Below the pieces are notes generated by a model that made no database searches, was not told the origin of the DNA, and was given only the letters and a program-made list of their open reading frames with translations. Position numbers and translations under genes: made by a program. A stretch of DNA of 64,000 bases from Streptococcus lutetiensis (lineage in GTDB: Bacteria > Bacillota > Bacilli > Lactobacillales > Streptococcaceae). Positions 37,235 to 46,868 of the stretch are shown piece after piece. How positions within the stretch are numbered: the stretch's first letter is position 1; the number at the start of each line of letters is the position of its first letter. Where the stretch lies: NCBI RefSeq assembly GCF_900475675.1, contig NZ_LS483403.1, positions 186,001-250,000 of the forward strand, written 5' to 3'.

Positions 37235-39916
37235 ATGGCTAAAGCAACAAATGCAGATGTAAAGAATAACGAGTTGATCGCAGAAGAATTGGCTCAACAG
37301 TACACTGGAGCTCTTGTCGAAAAAGCTCTTGAAGCTGAACGTGTTTATGCAACTTATTCACAAGAACAAGTTGATAACATTGTCGCAGCGATGGCTCTTG
37401 CAGGTTCAGAAGCTTCGCTTGAATTAGCAAAAGAAGCTCATACAGAAACTGGTCGTGGTGTCGTTGAAGATAAAGATATTAAGAACCACTTCGCTACTGA
37501 GTATGTTTATGAACGTATTAAAAATGAAAAAACAGTAGGTATCATTGGGGAAGATAAGGTTTCAGGAAGTATCCAAATCGCAGCACCTCTTGGTGTTTTG
37601 GCTGGTATTGTTCCAACAACAAACCCAACTTCAACAACAATGTTCAAGATTTTGGTGGCTCTTAAAACACGTAATGCGATTGTCTTTGCCTTCCACCCAC
37701 AAGCGCAAAACTGTTCAGCACATGCTGCACAAATTCTTTATGATGCAGCGATTAAAGCCGGTGCTCCAGAAAACATTGTTCAATGGATTGAAACACCATC
37801 TCTTGCAAATACATCAGCGCTTATCCAAAATCCGAAGATTGCTTCTATTTTGGCAACTGGTGGACCTGGTATGGTAAATGCCGCTCTTAAATCAGGTAAC
37901 CCATCAATGGGTGTTGGTGCTGGTAATGGTGCTATCTACGTTGATGCAACAGCACACGTTGATCGCGCTGTTGAAGACTTGTTGTTATCAAAACGTTTTG
38001 ATAATGGTATGATTTGTGCCACTGAAAACTCTGCAGTTGTTGAAGCACCGATTTATGACGAATGGCTTCAAAAAATGCAAGATAAAGGTGCCTACCTTGT
38101 GCCTGAGAAGGACTATAAAAAACTCGAAGATTTTGTCTTTAATGACAGACACGGTGTTAATGGTCCAGTTGCTGGTATGCCAGCTCGCTGGATTTGTGAA
38201 CAAGCCGGTGTGAAATTGCCAGAAGGAAAAGATGTTCTCTTGTTTGAACTTGATAAAAAAAATATCGGTGAAAAACTATCTTCTGAAAAACTTTCTCCAC
38301 TCCTTTCGGTTTACAAAGCTAAAGATCGTGCTGAAGGTGTTGAAATTGTTGAAGCACTTCTTGACTATCAAGGTGCAGGACACAATGCTGGTATTCAAAT
38401 AGGTTCTCAGGCAGACCCATTTGTTGCTGAATATGGCGACGCTGTGAAAGCATCACGTGTCTTGGTTAACCAACCAGATTCAGTCGGAGGTATCGGTGAT
38501 ATTTACACAGATGCACTTAAAGCTAGCTTAACACTTGGAACAGGATCATGGGGGAAAAATTCATTGTCACACAATCTTTCAACTGGCGATCTCTTAAATG
38601 TTAAGACAGTTGCCAAACGTCGCAACCGTCCTCAATGGATTCGCCTGCCAGAAAAAACATACTATGAAAAAAATGCTATCTCTTACTTGCAAGATGAATA
38701 CGAACCGATGCAACGTGCTTTGATCGTTGCTGACCCAGGAATGGTTCAATTTGGTTTTGTTGATACTGTTCTTGCTCAATTAGCATTGCGTGATGAAAAA
38801 GTTGCAACATCAATTTACGGTACTATCAAACCAGACCCAACACTTGGTCAAACGATTGAAATTGCCAAACAAATGCGTGATTTCAAACCTGATACAGTTA
38901 TTGCAGTCGGTGGTGGTTCTGCCCTTGATGCGGCTAAGATTGCACGTTACATCTACGAATACTCACTTGATCAAGAAGCTGATTTCCTTGATAGCTACGA
39001 AAATGTCAGCGAACTCTTCTTACGTTTGCAACAAAAATTCATCGATATCCGTAAACGTATCGTGAAATTCAAACACCAAACAGCAACACGTCTCTTCTGT
39101 ATTCCAACAACATCTGGTACAGGTTCAGAAGTTACACCATACGCTGTTATTACTGATGACCATACTCACGTTAAGTATCCTTTGACTGACTATGAATTGA
39201 CTCCACAAGTTGCCATTGTTGACCCAGAATTTGTTATGACAGTGCCAAAACGTACAGTAGCTCTTTCTGGTCTTGATACTTTGTCACATGCCCTTGAAGC
39301 TTATGTTTCAGTTATGGCATCTGATTTGACTCGCCCATGGTCACTTGAAGCCATTAAGCTGGTTATTGAAAACTTGGAAGATTCATATAACTATGATCCT
39401 AAACACCCAACACTTCGTGGTGAACAAGCACGTGAAAACATGCACTACGCAGCAACTCTTGCTGGTATGGCCTTCTCAAATGCTTTCTTGGGTATCAACC
39501 ACTCAATCGCACACAAAACTGGTGGTGAATTTGGTCTTCCACATGGTCTAGCTATCTCAATCGCTATGCAACACGTTATTCGTTACAATGGTGTGGCTGG
39601 AAATGTAAAACGTTCAGTCTTCCCACGTTATGAAGAATATCGTGCACAACGTGACTACGCTGATATTGCTCGTAGTCTTGATCTTAAAGGTAAAGATGAT
39701 GCAGCATTGGTTGAAGCACTTTGCGAACGTATTGATGCTTTGATGAAAGCAGTTGATGTTGACCCTCGTCTTTCTGCAAATGGTGTTACGAAAGAGGCCT
39801 TTGACGCAGCTGTGGATAAATTGGCATCACTTGCTTACGATGATCAATGTACACCAGCAAATCCACGTCAACCATACATTTCAGAATTGAAACAATTGTT
39901 GATTGATATGTTCTAA
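37235..39916 (+). CDS. adhE: Bifunctional acetaldehyde-CoA/alcohol dehydrogenase
   Basis: Fermentative enzyme reducing acetyl-CoA to acetaldehyde and ethanol with two NADH; forms spirosomes in other bacteria. 893 residues. The N-terminal aldehyde dehydrogenase domain (about 1-445) has the catalytic Cys261 in NGMICATENS and the GTGSWGKNS segment near its end. The C-terminal iron-dependent alcohol dehydrogenase domain carries AVGGGSALDAAK, TTSGTGSEVTPYAVI, and metal His residues in NHSIAHKTGGEFGLPHG. AAGGAGGTTTT precedes the ATG. It has its own Rex-controlled promoter. Confidence 0.97.
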   Translation: MAKATNADVKNNELIAEELAQQYTGALVEKALEAERVYATYSQEQVDNIVAAMALAGSEASLELAKEAHTETGRGVVEDKDIKNHFATEYVYERIKNEKTVGIIGEDKVSGSIQIAAPLGVLAGIVPTTNPTSTTMFKILVALKTRNAIVFAFHPQAQNCSAHAAQILYDAAIKAGAPENIVQWIETPSLANTSALIQNPKIASILATGGPGMVNAALKSGNPSMGVGAGNGAIYVDATAHVDRAVEDLLLSKRFDNGMICATENSAVVEAPIYDEWLQKMQDKGAYLVPEKDYKKLEDFVFNDRHGVNGPVAGMPARWICEQAGVKLPEGKDVLLFELDKKNIGEKLSSEKLSPLLSVYKAKDRAEGVEIVEALLDYQGAGHNAGIQIGSQADPFVAEYGDAVKASRVLVNQPDSVGGIGDIYTDALKASLTLGTGSWGKNSLSHNLSTGDLLNVKTVAKRRNRPQWIRLPEKTYYEKNAISYLQDEYEPMQRALIVADPGMVQFGFVDTVLAQLALRDEKVATSIYGTIKPDPTLGQTIEIAKQMRDFKPDTVIAVGGGSALDAAKIARYIYEYSLDQEADFLDSYENVSELFLRLQQKFIDIRKRIVKFKHQTATRLFCIPTTSGTGSEVTPYAVITDDHTHVKYPLTDYELTPQVAIVDPEFVMTVPKRTVALSGLDTLSHALEAYVSVMASDLTRPWSLEAIKLVIENLEDSYNYDPKHPTLRGEQARENMHYAATLAGMAFSNAFLGINHSIAHKTGGEFGLPHGLAISIAMQHVIRYNGVAGNVKRSVFPRYEEYRAQRDYADIARSLDLKGKDDAALVEALCERIDALMKAVDVDPRLSANGVTKEAFDAAVDKLASLAYDDQCTPANPRQPYISELKQLLIDMF

Positions 39917-39973
39917 GAAAAACTGAAAAGATTATTGTCGATATATTTAGCAGTCAATTGTCAATAGCTCATT

Positions 39974-40084
39974 AATTTTCAGACTCAAAAAACATATCTA
40001 GTCTTGAATTTTCAAGCTCGAGAAAAAACAGTCCATAGGGCTTAACTCGCCTTCAAATTTTCAGGCTCGTGAAAAAACAGTCCC
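39974..40084 (+). repeat. Three degenerate copies of a terminator-like unit
   Basis: The motif AATTTTCARRCTCRNGAAAAAACAGTCC appears as a short copy (39974-39993), a fuller copy (40007-40035) and a third (40056-40084) that forms the real terminator. Copy starts are 33 and 49 bases apart. The first two lack the downstream GGACTGT arm, so they look like decayed duplicates of the terminator's left side. Confidence 0.6.
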
Positions 40085-40100
40085 CCTGGACTGTTTTTTT
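40072..40100 (+). terminator. Intrinsic terminator after adhE
   Basis: ACAGTCC (40077-40083) pairs with GGACTGT (40088-40094), with A6 before and T8 after. Confidence 0.88.
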
Positions 40101-40163
40101 ATGCTACAATGTGGGTGTAAAGAAATAGCTAAATATGTCAGATATTTTAAAAAGGAGACTGTT

Positions 40164-40394
40164 ATGGTTGGATCATTAATTGTTGGTGCGCTTATTGGGA
40201 TGATGGCCGGTGCTATCACGAAAAAAGGTGAGTCAATGGGCTGTGTTTATAATATTTTTGCAGGTCTTGTTGGTTCATTCGTTGGGCAAAGTTTATTTGG
40301 ATATTGGGGACCGACTTTAGCAGATATGGCAATTTTACCTTCTGTTTTGGGAGCTATTATTGTCATTGCTGTAGTTGATTTATTTTTTGGATAA
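40164..40394 (+). CDS. GlsB/YeaQ/YmgE-family membrane protein
   Basis: 76-residue membrane protein with three hydrophobic segments and Gly-rich helices (GSLIVGALIGMMAGAITKKG; FAGLVGSFVGQSLFG). The family is called transglycosylase-associated and is linked to stress responses, but its function is not established. The start ATG at 40164 follows AAAAAGGAGACTGTT; an upstream in-frame ATG at 40101 overlaps the terminator region and was rejected. A -10 TACAAT lies just after the adhE terminator, near 40105. It is a single-gene unit with a hairpin AAGCAG/CTGCTT near 40421-40445. Confidence 0.85.
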   Translation: MVGSLIVGALIGMMAGAITKKGESMGCVYNIFAGLVGSFVGQSLFGYWGPTLADMAILPSVLGAIIVIAVVDLFFG

Positions 40395-40420
40395 TAGTCT
40401 GGTAAATCGTTATAAAGTGA

Positions 40421-40450
40421 AGCAGTTACTGAGTGGTAGCTGCTTTTTAA
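40421..40450 (+). terminator. Likely terminator after the GlsB-type gene
   Basis: AAGCAG and CTGCTTTTTA form a short stem around a loop of about 14 bases. Weak but well placed. Confidence 0.55.
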
Positions 40451-40498
40451 TGATTCTTAAAAAACTATGCTACAAGCTCTGCTATTTCCTATAAAATG

Positions 40499-40585
40499 TG
40501 ATAAAATAATGGAGATACGTAGTTTTATGCAAAGACGAGTTTATAAGTCTTTTACAGACTAGTTTTTGTAGAAAACAGACGTATC
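40499..40585 (+). promoter_or_regulatory. pnp extended -10 promoter and 72-base leader hairpin
   Basis: TG-A-TAAAAT (hexamer 40502-40507) predicts a start at 40514. From that base, GATACGT (40514-40520) and GTTTT (40522-40526) pair with AAAAC (40572-40576) and ACGTATC (40579-40585), enclosing a second hairpin, AGTCT (40546-40550) with AGACT (40556-40560). The arrangement resembles pnp leaders cut by RNase III and autoregulated by PNPase in enterobacteria. Confidence 0.6.
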
Positions 40586-40610
40586 AAAATAAAATATTAG
40601 AGGAATAAAA

Positions 40611-42803
40611 ATGTCAAAACAAACTTTTGAAACGACTTTTGCTGGTCGTCCACTTGTTGTTGAAATTGGTCAAGTTGCTAAACAAGCTAATGGCGCTGCA
40701 GTGATTCGCTACGGTGAATCAACTGTTCTTAGTGCAGCTGTTATGTCTAAAAAAATGTCAACTGGTGACTTCTTCCCGCTTCAAGTAAATTACGAAGAAA
40801 AAATGTACGCTGCTGGAAAATTCCCTGGTGGTTTCAACAAACGTGAAGGTCGTCCAACAACTGATGCGACTTTAACAGCGCGTTTGATTGACCGTCCAAT
40901 TCGTCCAATGTTTGCTGAAGGCTTCCGTAACGAAGTTCAAGTGATTAACACTGTTCTTTCTTATGATGAAGACTCTAGCGCACCAATGGCAGCCATGTTT
41001 GGTAGCTCACTGGCTTTGTCAATTTCAGACATTCCATTTAACGGACCTATCGCTGGTGTTCAAGTGGCTTACATCGATGGTGAATTCATCATTAATCCAT
41101 CAGCTGAACAAAAAGAAGCTTCACTTCTTGAATTAACTGTTGCCGGTACAAAAGAAGCTATCAACATGGTTGAATCTGGTGCTAAAGAATTGTCAGAAGA
41201 TATCATGCTTGAAGCTCTTCTTAAAGGACATGAAGCAGTTCAAGAATTGATTGCCTTCCAGGAAGAAATTGTGGCTGCTGTTGGTAAAGAAAAAGCAGAA
41301 GTTGAATTGCTTCAAGTTGACCCAGGATTGCAAGCTGAAATCATTACAGCTTACAATGCGGACCTTCAAAAAGCTGTTCAAGTCGAAGAGAAAAAAACGC
41401 GTGAAGCAGCAACAGAAGCTGTCAAAGAAGAAGTAACTGCTGTTTACGAAGAACGCTACGCCGATGATGAAAACTATGAAACAATCATGCGTGATGTGGC
41501 TGAAATTCTTGAACAAATGGAACACGCTGAAGTCCGTCGCTTGATTACAGAAGATAAAATCCGTCCTGATGGTCGTCGTGTTGACGAAATTCGTCCATTG
41601 GATGCTGAAATTGATTTCTTGCCAAAAATTCACGGTTCAGGTCTATTTACACGTGGACAAACTCAAGCCTTGTCAGTTTTGACACTTGCTCCAATGGGTG
41701 AAACACAAATCGTTGATGGACTTGGTGCTGAGTACAAGAAACGTTTCTTGCACCACTACAATTTCCCACAATTCTCTGTTGGTGAAACTGGACGTTACGG
41801 TGCGCCAGGCCGTCGTGAAATTGGTCACGGTGCTCTCGGTGAACGTGCTCTTGCGCAAGTTCTTCCAAGCCTTGAAGAATTCCCGTATGCTATCCGTCTT
41901 GTAGCTGAAGTTTTGGAATCAAACGGTTCATCTTCACAAGCTTCAATCTGCGCAGGTACCCTTGCGCTTATGGCTGGTGGTGTGCCAATTAAAGCACCTG
42001 TTGCTGGTATCGCTATGGGATTGATTTCAGACGGTAGCAACTACACAATCTTGACAGATATCCAAGGCCTTGAAGACCACTTTGGTGACATGGACTTTAA
42101 GGTTGCAGGTACTCGTGAAGGTATCACAGCCCTTCAAATGGATATCAAGATTGAAGGTATCACACCACAAATCTTGAAAGAAGCTCTTGCTCAAGCTAAG
42201 AAAGCACGCTTTGAAATCCTTGATTTGATTGAAGCAACTATCCCAGCACCTCGTACTCACTTGGCACCAACAGCACCAAAAATCGATACAATCAAGATTG
42301 ATGTTGATAAAATCAAAGTAGTTATTGGTAAAGGTGGTGAAACCATCGATAAAATTATCGAAGAAACTGGTGTTAAAATTGACATTGACGATGAAGGAAA
42401 TGTTTCAATTTACTCATCAGACCAAGCAGCTATCGACCGTGCCAAAGAAATTATTGCTGGTTTAGTTCGTGAAGCTAAAGTTGGTGAAGTTTACCACGCT
42501 AAAGTTGTTCGTATTGAAAAATTCGGTGCTTTTGTTAACCTCTTTGATAAGACAGATGCCCTTGTTCACATTTCAGAAATTGCATGGACACGTACAGCTA
42601 ACGTTTCTGATGTTCTTGAAGTTGGTGACGAAGTTGATGTTAAAGTTATCAAAGTAGATGACAAAGGACGTGTTGATGCGTCAATGAAAGCTCTTCTTCC
42701 ACGTCCACCAAGAGCTGAAAAACACGAGAAAGAACACAAGGGTCATTCACCGTTTGGTGGACACTTGCGTGATAACAAAGAAAAACACGATAAAATCGAC
42801 TAA
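40611..42803 (+). CDS. pnp: Polynucleotide phosphorylase
   Basis: 3'-5' exoribonuclease of the RNA degradosome; trimeric, 730 residues. Two RNase PH domains flank a helical domain (about 215-310). Asp493 and Asp495 ([11 protein letters not shown]) are catalytic residues in the second core. A KH domain ([20 protein letters not shown]) and an S1 domain ([18 protein letters not shown]) form the C-terminal RNA-binding part, followed by a His/Lys-rich tail. AGAGGAATAAAA precedes the ATG. Confidence 0.98.
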   Translation: MSKQTFETTFAGRPLVVEIGQVAKQANGAAVIRYGESTVLSAAVMSKKMSTGDFFPLQVNYEEKMYAAGKFPGGFNKREGRPTTDATLTARLIDRPIRPMFAEGFRNEVQVINTVLSYDEDSSAPMAAMFGSSLALSISDIPFNGPIAGVQVAYIDGEFIINPSAEQKEASLLELTVAGTKEAINMVESGAKELSEDIMLEALLKGHEAVQELIAFQEEIVAAVGKEKAEVELLQVDPGLQAEIITAYNADLQKAVQVEEKKTREAATEAVKEEVTAVYEERYADDENYETIMRDVAEILEQMEHAEVRRLITEDKIRPDGRRVDEIRPLDAEIDFLPKIHGSGLFTRGQTQALSVLTLAPMGETQIVDGLGAEYKKRFLHHYNFPQFSVGETGRYGAPGRREIGHGALGERALAQVLPSLEEFPYAIRLVAEVLESNGSSSQASICAGTLALMAGGVPIKAPVAGIAMGLISDGSNYTILTDIQGLEDHFGDMDFKVAGTREGITALQMDIKIEGITPQILKEALAQAKKARFEILDLIEATIPAPRTHLAPTAPKIDTIKIDVDKIKVVIGKGGETIDKIIEETGVKIDIDDEGNVSIYSSDQAAIDRAKEIIAGLVREAKVGEVYHAKVVRIEKFGAFVNLFDKTDALVHISEIAWTRTANVSDVLEVGDEVDVKVIKVDDKGRVDASMKALLPRPPRAEKHEKEHKGHSPFGGHLRDNKEKHDKID

Positions 42804-42847
42804 TCACTTTTTGACTTGCTCATCTTTTGTAAATGTGGAGTTTAACG

Positions 42848-43603
42848 ATGACAAATTTAAATGAACTTGATTTGCGTTTGCGTGCATTTGTAAACGCACC
42901 AGATAATTTTTTAGATAGCATTGCTCTTGTCAATGCTTTGCACAATATTCCTGTTTTGGCGAGTGACCAACCTTACGCTCTTGATATTGAAGGGCAAAAG
43001 GTTACGCCTGTCTTTTCTGACAAAGAAGATCTTGAAAATTTCAAAGAAGAACAAGACAGTGCCAAAACTCAAAATTGGGTTGAACGTCCAACTTTGGATG
43101 TTTTGAAAGAAGTCATTGAAAAAGGATTGACTGGAATTGTCTTTAACCTTAAAAAATCAGGTGATTTTGGGAATTCAACAATTTTTAAAAGCAGTGAATT
43201 AATCCAATTTTTAAATGCTTACACAACTATTTTGAATAAACTTGTGGGTGAGGAAAATCGTAAGGCTGATACTTTAGACAAATATTATCTTGTCCCAGCT
43301 TTTGTTCACCCACGTGATGATAAAAGCTTTGACCGTATGTTCCCAACAATGTCTACACCAGAAGGTAAAAGCTATGTCCCAGCCTTTTCAAATCTTCAAA
43401 GCTTTGCTAAATGGTATAACCACAAAGATTTTGGAACACCATTTCGCAATGCTCAAGGAAGTATCTTGACATGGCGTTTGGCTGATATTTATCAACCTGG
43501 GCACGGTGAAAATGATATTGACGAAACGGTTGGAGTTGCCATTAATCCCTTTGATGACCAACAAATTCTTGTTGATTGGTCTGAAATCGACGAAGACGAA
43601 TAA
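42848..43603 (+). CDS. SseB-family protein
   Basis: 251-residue cytoplasmic protein, acidic at the C-terminus (VDWSEIDEDE), with SseB-like segments (YYLVPAFVHPRDDKSFDRMF and YVPAFSNLQSFAKWY). The family name comes from 'enhanced serine sensitivity' in E. coli, but no activity is established. The start ATG at 42848 follows GTGGAG; an in-frame start at 42833 was rejected because it would place that site inside the gene. It sits between pnp and cysE, a conserved streptococcal order; a link to serine or cysteine metabolism is only suggested by the neighbour. Confidence 0.8.
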   Translation: MTNLNELDLRLRAFVNAPDNFLDSIALVNALHNIPVLASDQPYALDIEGQKVTPVFSDKEDLENFKEEQDSAKTQNWVERPTLDVLKEVIEKGLTGIVFNLKKSGDFGNSTIFKSSELIQFLNAYTTILNKLVGEENRKADTLDKYYLVPAFVHPRDDKSFDRMFPTMSTPEGKSYVPAFSNLQSFAKWYNHKDFGTPFRNAQGSILTWRLADIYQPGHGENDIDETVGVAINPFDDQQILVDWSEIDEDE

Positions 43604-43618
43604 AAGAAAGGAGAAGAT

Positions 43619-44236
43619 ATGGGTTGGTGGAAAGAAACCATTGATATTGTAAAGAAAAATGATCCAGCGGCTCGTAGCTCTCTGGAGATTATACTAACTT
43701 ACCCTGGTGTCAAAGCCTTGGCTGCACATCGTATCTCACATTTCTTATGGAAACATGGCTTGAAATTATTAGCGCGCATGCATAGCCAATTCTGGCGCTT
43801 TTGGACACAAATTGAAATTCACCCAGGAGCTGAAATTGCTGAGGGTGTCTTTATCGACCATGGTTCTGGTCTTGTTATTGGTGAAACAGCTATTGTAGAA
43901 AAAGGGGTTATGCTTTATCATGGTGTGACTCTGGGCGGAACTGGTAAGGATGTCGGAAAACGTCATCCAACCGTTCGCGAAGGAGCACTTGTTTCAGCGC
44001 ACGCACAAGTTATTGGACCAATTGAAATTGGAAAAAATTCCAAAGTTGGAGCGGCAGCTGTCGTTGTATCGGATGTTCCAGCAGATGTAACAGTAGTCGG
44101 AGTACCAGCGAAAGTTGTTCGTGTTCATGGTAAAAAAGATGAAAATGCTATTCATGACCTTGAAGAACACCGCGAGTACTATACTTCAAAACTTGAAGCA
44201 GCTTGCTACGAAAGTTTACATTCATCAAAACTTTAA
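43619..44236 (+). CDS. cysE: Serine O-acetyltransferase
   Basis: Makes O-acetylserine from serine and acetyl-CoA, the first step of cysteine synthesis. 205 residues with an N-terminal helical part and a left-handed beta-helix of hexapeptide repeats (EIHPGAEIAEGVFIDHGSGL; VIGETAIVEKGVMLYHGVTL), and the catalytic Asp-His pair in IDHGSG. GAAAGGAGAAGAT precedes the ATG. It is followed by cysS, the classical Firmicutes pairing. Confidence 0.96.
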   Translation: MGWWKETIDIVKKNDPAARSSLEIILTYPGVKALAAHRISHFLWKHGLKLLARMHSQFWRFWTQIEIHPGAEIAEGVFIDHGSGLVIGETAIVEKGVMLYHGVTLGGTGKDVGKRHPTVREGALVSAHAQVIGPIEIGKNSKVGAAAVVVSDVPADVTVVGVPAKVVRVHGKKDENAIHDLEEHREYYTSKLEAACYESLHSSKL

Positions 44237-44267
44237 TAAAAACTAAGATGAGATTGGAGGAAGGAAC

Positions 44268-45614
44268 ATGACAATTAAAATTTACGATACAATGACCAGA
44301 AGTCTTCGTGACTTTGTCCCAATTACTGAAAATACAGTTAACATGTATGTTTGTGGACCGACTGTTTATAACTATATTCACATTGGAAATGCTCGAAGTG
44401 TTGTTGCTTTTGACACGATTCGCCGCTATTTTGAATACCGTGGCTACAAAGTAAACTATATTTCTAACTTTACTGACGTTGATGATAAAATCATCAAAGG
44501 TGCAGCTAAAGCTGGTATGGACACTAAAGATTTTTCAGATAAATTCATTGCAGCCTTTATGGAAGATGTCAAAGAACTTGGCGTTGAGCCTGCAACAAAA
44601 AATCCACGTGTCATTGATTACATGGATGAAATCATTGCTTTTGTTAAAGATTTGGTAGATAAAGGTTTTGCTTATGAAGCAAATGGCGATGTGTATTTCC
44701 GCGTGGCTAAAAGCAAAAACTATGCTAAATTAGCAAATAAAACTTTGGAAGACCTTGAAGTTGGTGCCAGCGGTCGTGTTGATGGCGAAGGTAACATCAA
44801 AGAAAATCCACTTGATTTTGCCCTTTGGAAAGCGGCTAAGCTGGGTGAAGTTTCTTGGAAAAGCCCTTGGGGACAAGGACGTCCTGGTTGGCACATTGAA
44901 TGTTCTGTAATGGCGACAAGTATCTTGGGTGATACCATTGATATTCACGGTGGTGGAGCTGATTTGGAATTCCCACACCACACTAATGAAATTGCTCAAT
45001 CAGAAGCCAAAACTGGAAAAACATTTGCTAATTACTGGATGCACAATGGTTTTGTCAATGTTGACAATGAAAAAATGTCAAAATCTCTTGGCAACTTTGT
45101 GACAGTCCACGACATGTTGAAAACTGTTGATGGTCAAGTACTTCGTTTCTTCCTTGCGACTCAACAATATCGCAAACCTATCAACTTTACCGAAAAAGCT
45201 GTTCACGATGCATCTGTTAACCTTAAGTATTTGAAAAATACCTTTACCTTGCCACTTGGCAAAGCTGTTGATGCAGCTGAACTTGCAAAATTCAAGGCTG
45301 ATTTTGAAGCAGCTATGGATGATGATTTCAACACAGCAAATGGTATTACAGTTGCCTTTGACATGGCAAAATGGATTAATTCAGGAAATTATGATCAAGT
45401 AACCAAAGATACTTTTGCTAAAATGCTTGCTGTCTTTGGTATTGTCTTTGAAGAAGAAGTACTTGATGCGGATATCGAAGCATTGATTGAAAAACGCCAA
45501 GAAGCACGTGCGAATCGCGATTTTGCAACAGCAGATGCGATTCGTGATCAGCTAGCAGCACAAGGTATCAAATTGCTTGATACTAAAGATGGTGTGAGGT
45601 GGACATGTGACTAA
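44268..45614 (+). CDS. cysS: Cysteinyl-tRNA synthetase
   Basis: Class I synthetase of 448 residues. It carries the zinc-ligand Cys in YVCGPTVYNYIHIGNARS, which includes the HIGH-type motif HIGN, the second zinc site around GWHIECSVM, and the KMSKS motif (EKMSKSLGN). GGAGGAAGGAAC precedes the ATG. The stop overlaps the start of mrnC by eight bases, so the two are coupled. No T-box lies upstream. Confidence 0.97.
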   Translation: MTIKIYDTMTRSLRDFVPITENTVNMYVCGPTVYNYIHIGNARSVVAFDTIRRYFEYRGYKVNYISNFTDVDDKIIKGAAKAGMDTKDFSDKFIAAFMEDVKELGVEPATKNPRVIDYMDEIIAFVKDLVDKGFAYEANGDVYFRVAKSKNYAKLANKTLEDLEVGASGRVDGEGNIKENPLDFALWKAAKLGEVSWKSPWGQGRPGWHIECSVMATSILGDTIDIHGGGADLEFPHHTNEIAQSEAKTGKTFANYWMHNGFVNVDNEKMSKSLGNFVTVHDMLKTVDGQVLRFFLATQQYRKPINFTEKAVHDASVNLKYLKNTFTLPLGKAVDAAELAKFKADFEAAMDDDFNTANGITVAFDMAKWINSGNYDQVTKDTFAKMLAVFGIVFEEEVLDADIEALIEKRQEARANRDFATADAIRDQLAAQGIKLLDTKDGVRWTCD

Positions 45615-46008
45615 TGTAGATGTCAATCTTATTAATGGTATTGCTCTTGCTTTTGAAGGAGATGCCATTTATTCGACTTATATTCGTAAACACTTGATTT
45701 TTCAAGGTATGACCAAACCTAATCAATTGCACCGTAAAGCAACGATGTATGTTTCAGCCAAAGCTCAAGCAATGCTGATTAATATGATGCTAGAAGCGCA
45801 GCTATTGACTGAAAAAGAAGAAGAAATTTATAAACGCGGTCGCAATACAAATAGTCATACCAAAGCCAAAAATGCTGACGTTGTGACTTACCGCATGTCG
45901 ACAGGTTTTGAAGCTGTCATGGGCTATCTTCACATGACTGAGCAGATTGATCGTCTCGAAGAGCTTATCGACTGGTGCATTCAAGCTGTTGAAAAAATTG
46001 AAGATTAA
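45607..46008 (+). CDS. mrnC: Mini-ribonuclease III
   Basis: Catalytic-domain-only RNase III relative that matures the ends of 23S rRNA in Firmicutes. 133 residues, with the nuclease motif LAFEGDAIYSTY (Asp19) and a second acidic site (EQIDRLEELIDWCI). No double-stranded RNA-binding domain. The start is GTG with GAGGTGG upstream, overlapping cysS by eight bases. An rRNA operon lies about 6 kb downstream, though that is probably chance. Confidence 0.93.
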   Translation: MTNVDVNLINGIALAFEGDAIYSTYIRKHLIFQGMTKPNQLHRKATMYVSAKAQAMLINMMLEAQLLTEKEEEIYKRGRNTNSHTKAKNADVVTYRMSTGFEAVMGYLHMTEQIDRLEELIDWCIQAVEKIED

Positions 46009-46025
46009 GTAAAAAATAAAAATAG

Positions 46026-46051
46026 CCAGTTCTCGCATGAGAGCTGGTTTT
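46026..46051 (+). terminator. Likely terminator after mrnC
   Basis: CCAGTTCTC, loop GCAT, GAGAGCTGG (with one T-G pair), then TTTTC. It ends only a few bases before the rlmB -10. Confidence 0.65.
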
Positions 46052-46053
46052 CA

Positions 46054-46069
46054 TGTTATAATAGCACTA
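46054..46069 (+). promoter_or_regulatory. rlmB extended -10, predicted start at the ATG
   Basis: TG-T-TATAAT, with the hexamer at 46057-46062. Counting seven bases on gives a transcript start at 46069, the A of the rlmB ATG. No Shine-Dalgarno sequence can exist between them, so the mRNA is predicted to be leaderless. Confidence 0.6.
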
Positions 46070-46818
46070 TGAAGAACAAAGAATTTAATGGTCAAGATGA
46101 CATCGTTTATGGTGTGCATGCCGTAACAGAAGCCCTTCAAGCTAATACAGGAAATAAACTCTACATTCAAGATGACTTGCGCGGAAAAAATGTTGATAAA
46201 ATTAAAAGCTTAGCAACAGAGAAAAAAGTGTCTATTTCTTGGACGCCCAAAAAAACGCTTAGTGATATGACAAATGGTGCTGTTCATCAAGGTTTTGTTT
46301 TACGCGTTTCAGAATTTGCTTATGCTGAATTAGATACCATTTTAGAAAAAGCTGCTCAGGAAGAAAACCCACTGATTCTAATTTTGGATGGACTCAACGA
46401 CCCGCATAATTTTGGCTCAATTTTGCGAACAGCTGATGCGACAAATGTCACTGGTGTGATTATTCCGAAACATCGTGCAGTTGGTGTAACACCCGTTGTT
46501 GCCAAAACCTCAACTGGTGCTGTTGAACACGTTCCGATTGCTCGTGTGACAAACCTCAGCCAAACACTTGATAAATTGAAAGAACAAGGCTTCTGGGTAT
46601 TTGGTACCGATATGAACGGAACACCATCACACAAATGGAATACAGCTGGCAAACTAGCCCTAATCATTGGTAACGAAGGAAAAGGCATTTCGCCAAACAT
46701 CAAAAAACAAGTGGATGAAATGATTACCATTCCAATGAACGGTCATGTGCAAAGCTTAAATGCCAGCGTCGCTGCGGCAGTATTAATGTACGAAGTCTTC
46801 CGCCATAAAATCGACTAA
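46069..46818 (+). CDS. rlmB: 23S rRNA 2'-O-ribose methyltransferase (RlmB/TrmH type)
   Basis: SPOUT-class methyltransferase, 249 residues. An N-terminal substrate-binding domain (DIVYGVHAVTEALQAN) is followed by the knotted catalytic domain with motif 1 (LDGLNDPHNFGSILRTADA), motif 2 (IIGNEGKGIS) and motif 3 (IPMNGHVQSLNASVAAAVLM). In enterobacteria RlmB methylates G2251; the exact target here is inferred. The start is well supported by family alignment from memory, yet no ribosome-binding site precedes it. Confidence 0.92.
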   Translation: MKNKEFNGQDDIVYGVHAVTEALQANTGNKLYIQDDLRGKNVDKIKSLATEKKVSISWTPKKTLSDMTNGAVHQGFVLRVSEFAYAELDTILEKAAQEENPLILILDGLNDPHNFGSILRTADATNVTGVIIPKHRAVGVTPVVAKTSTGAVEHVPIARVTNLSQTLDKLKEQGFWVFGTDMNGTPSHKWNTAGKLALIIGNEGKGISPNIKKQVDEMITIPMNGHVQSLNASVAAAVLMYEVFRHKID

Positions 46819-46868
46819 AACCTTGTAAAGCCGAAAAAAGCTAGCCATCTATGAAAGGACTAGAACAA

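Noticed and set aside
41193-41633. - strand frame of 146 codons opposite pnp
   Set aside because: Phenylalanine/asparagine-rich translation antisense to the helical domain of pnp; typical shadow frame.
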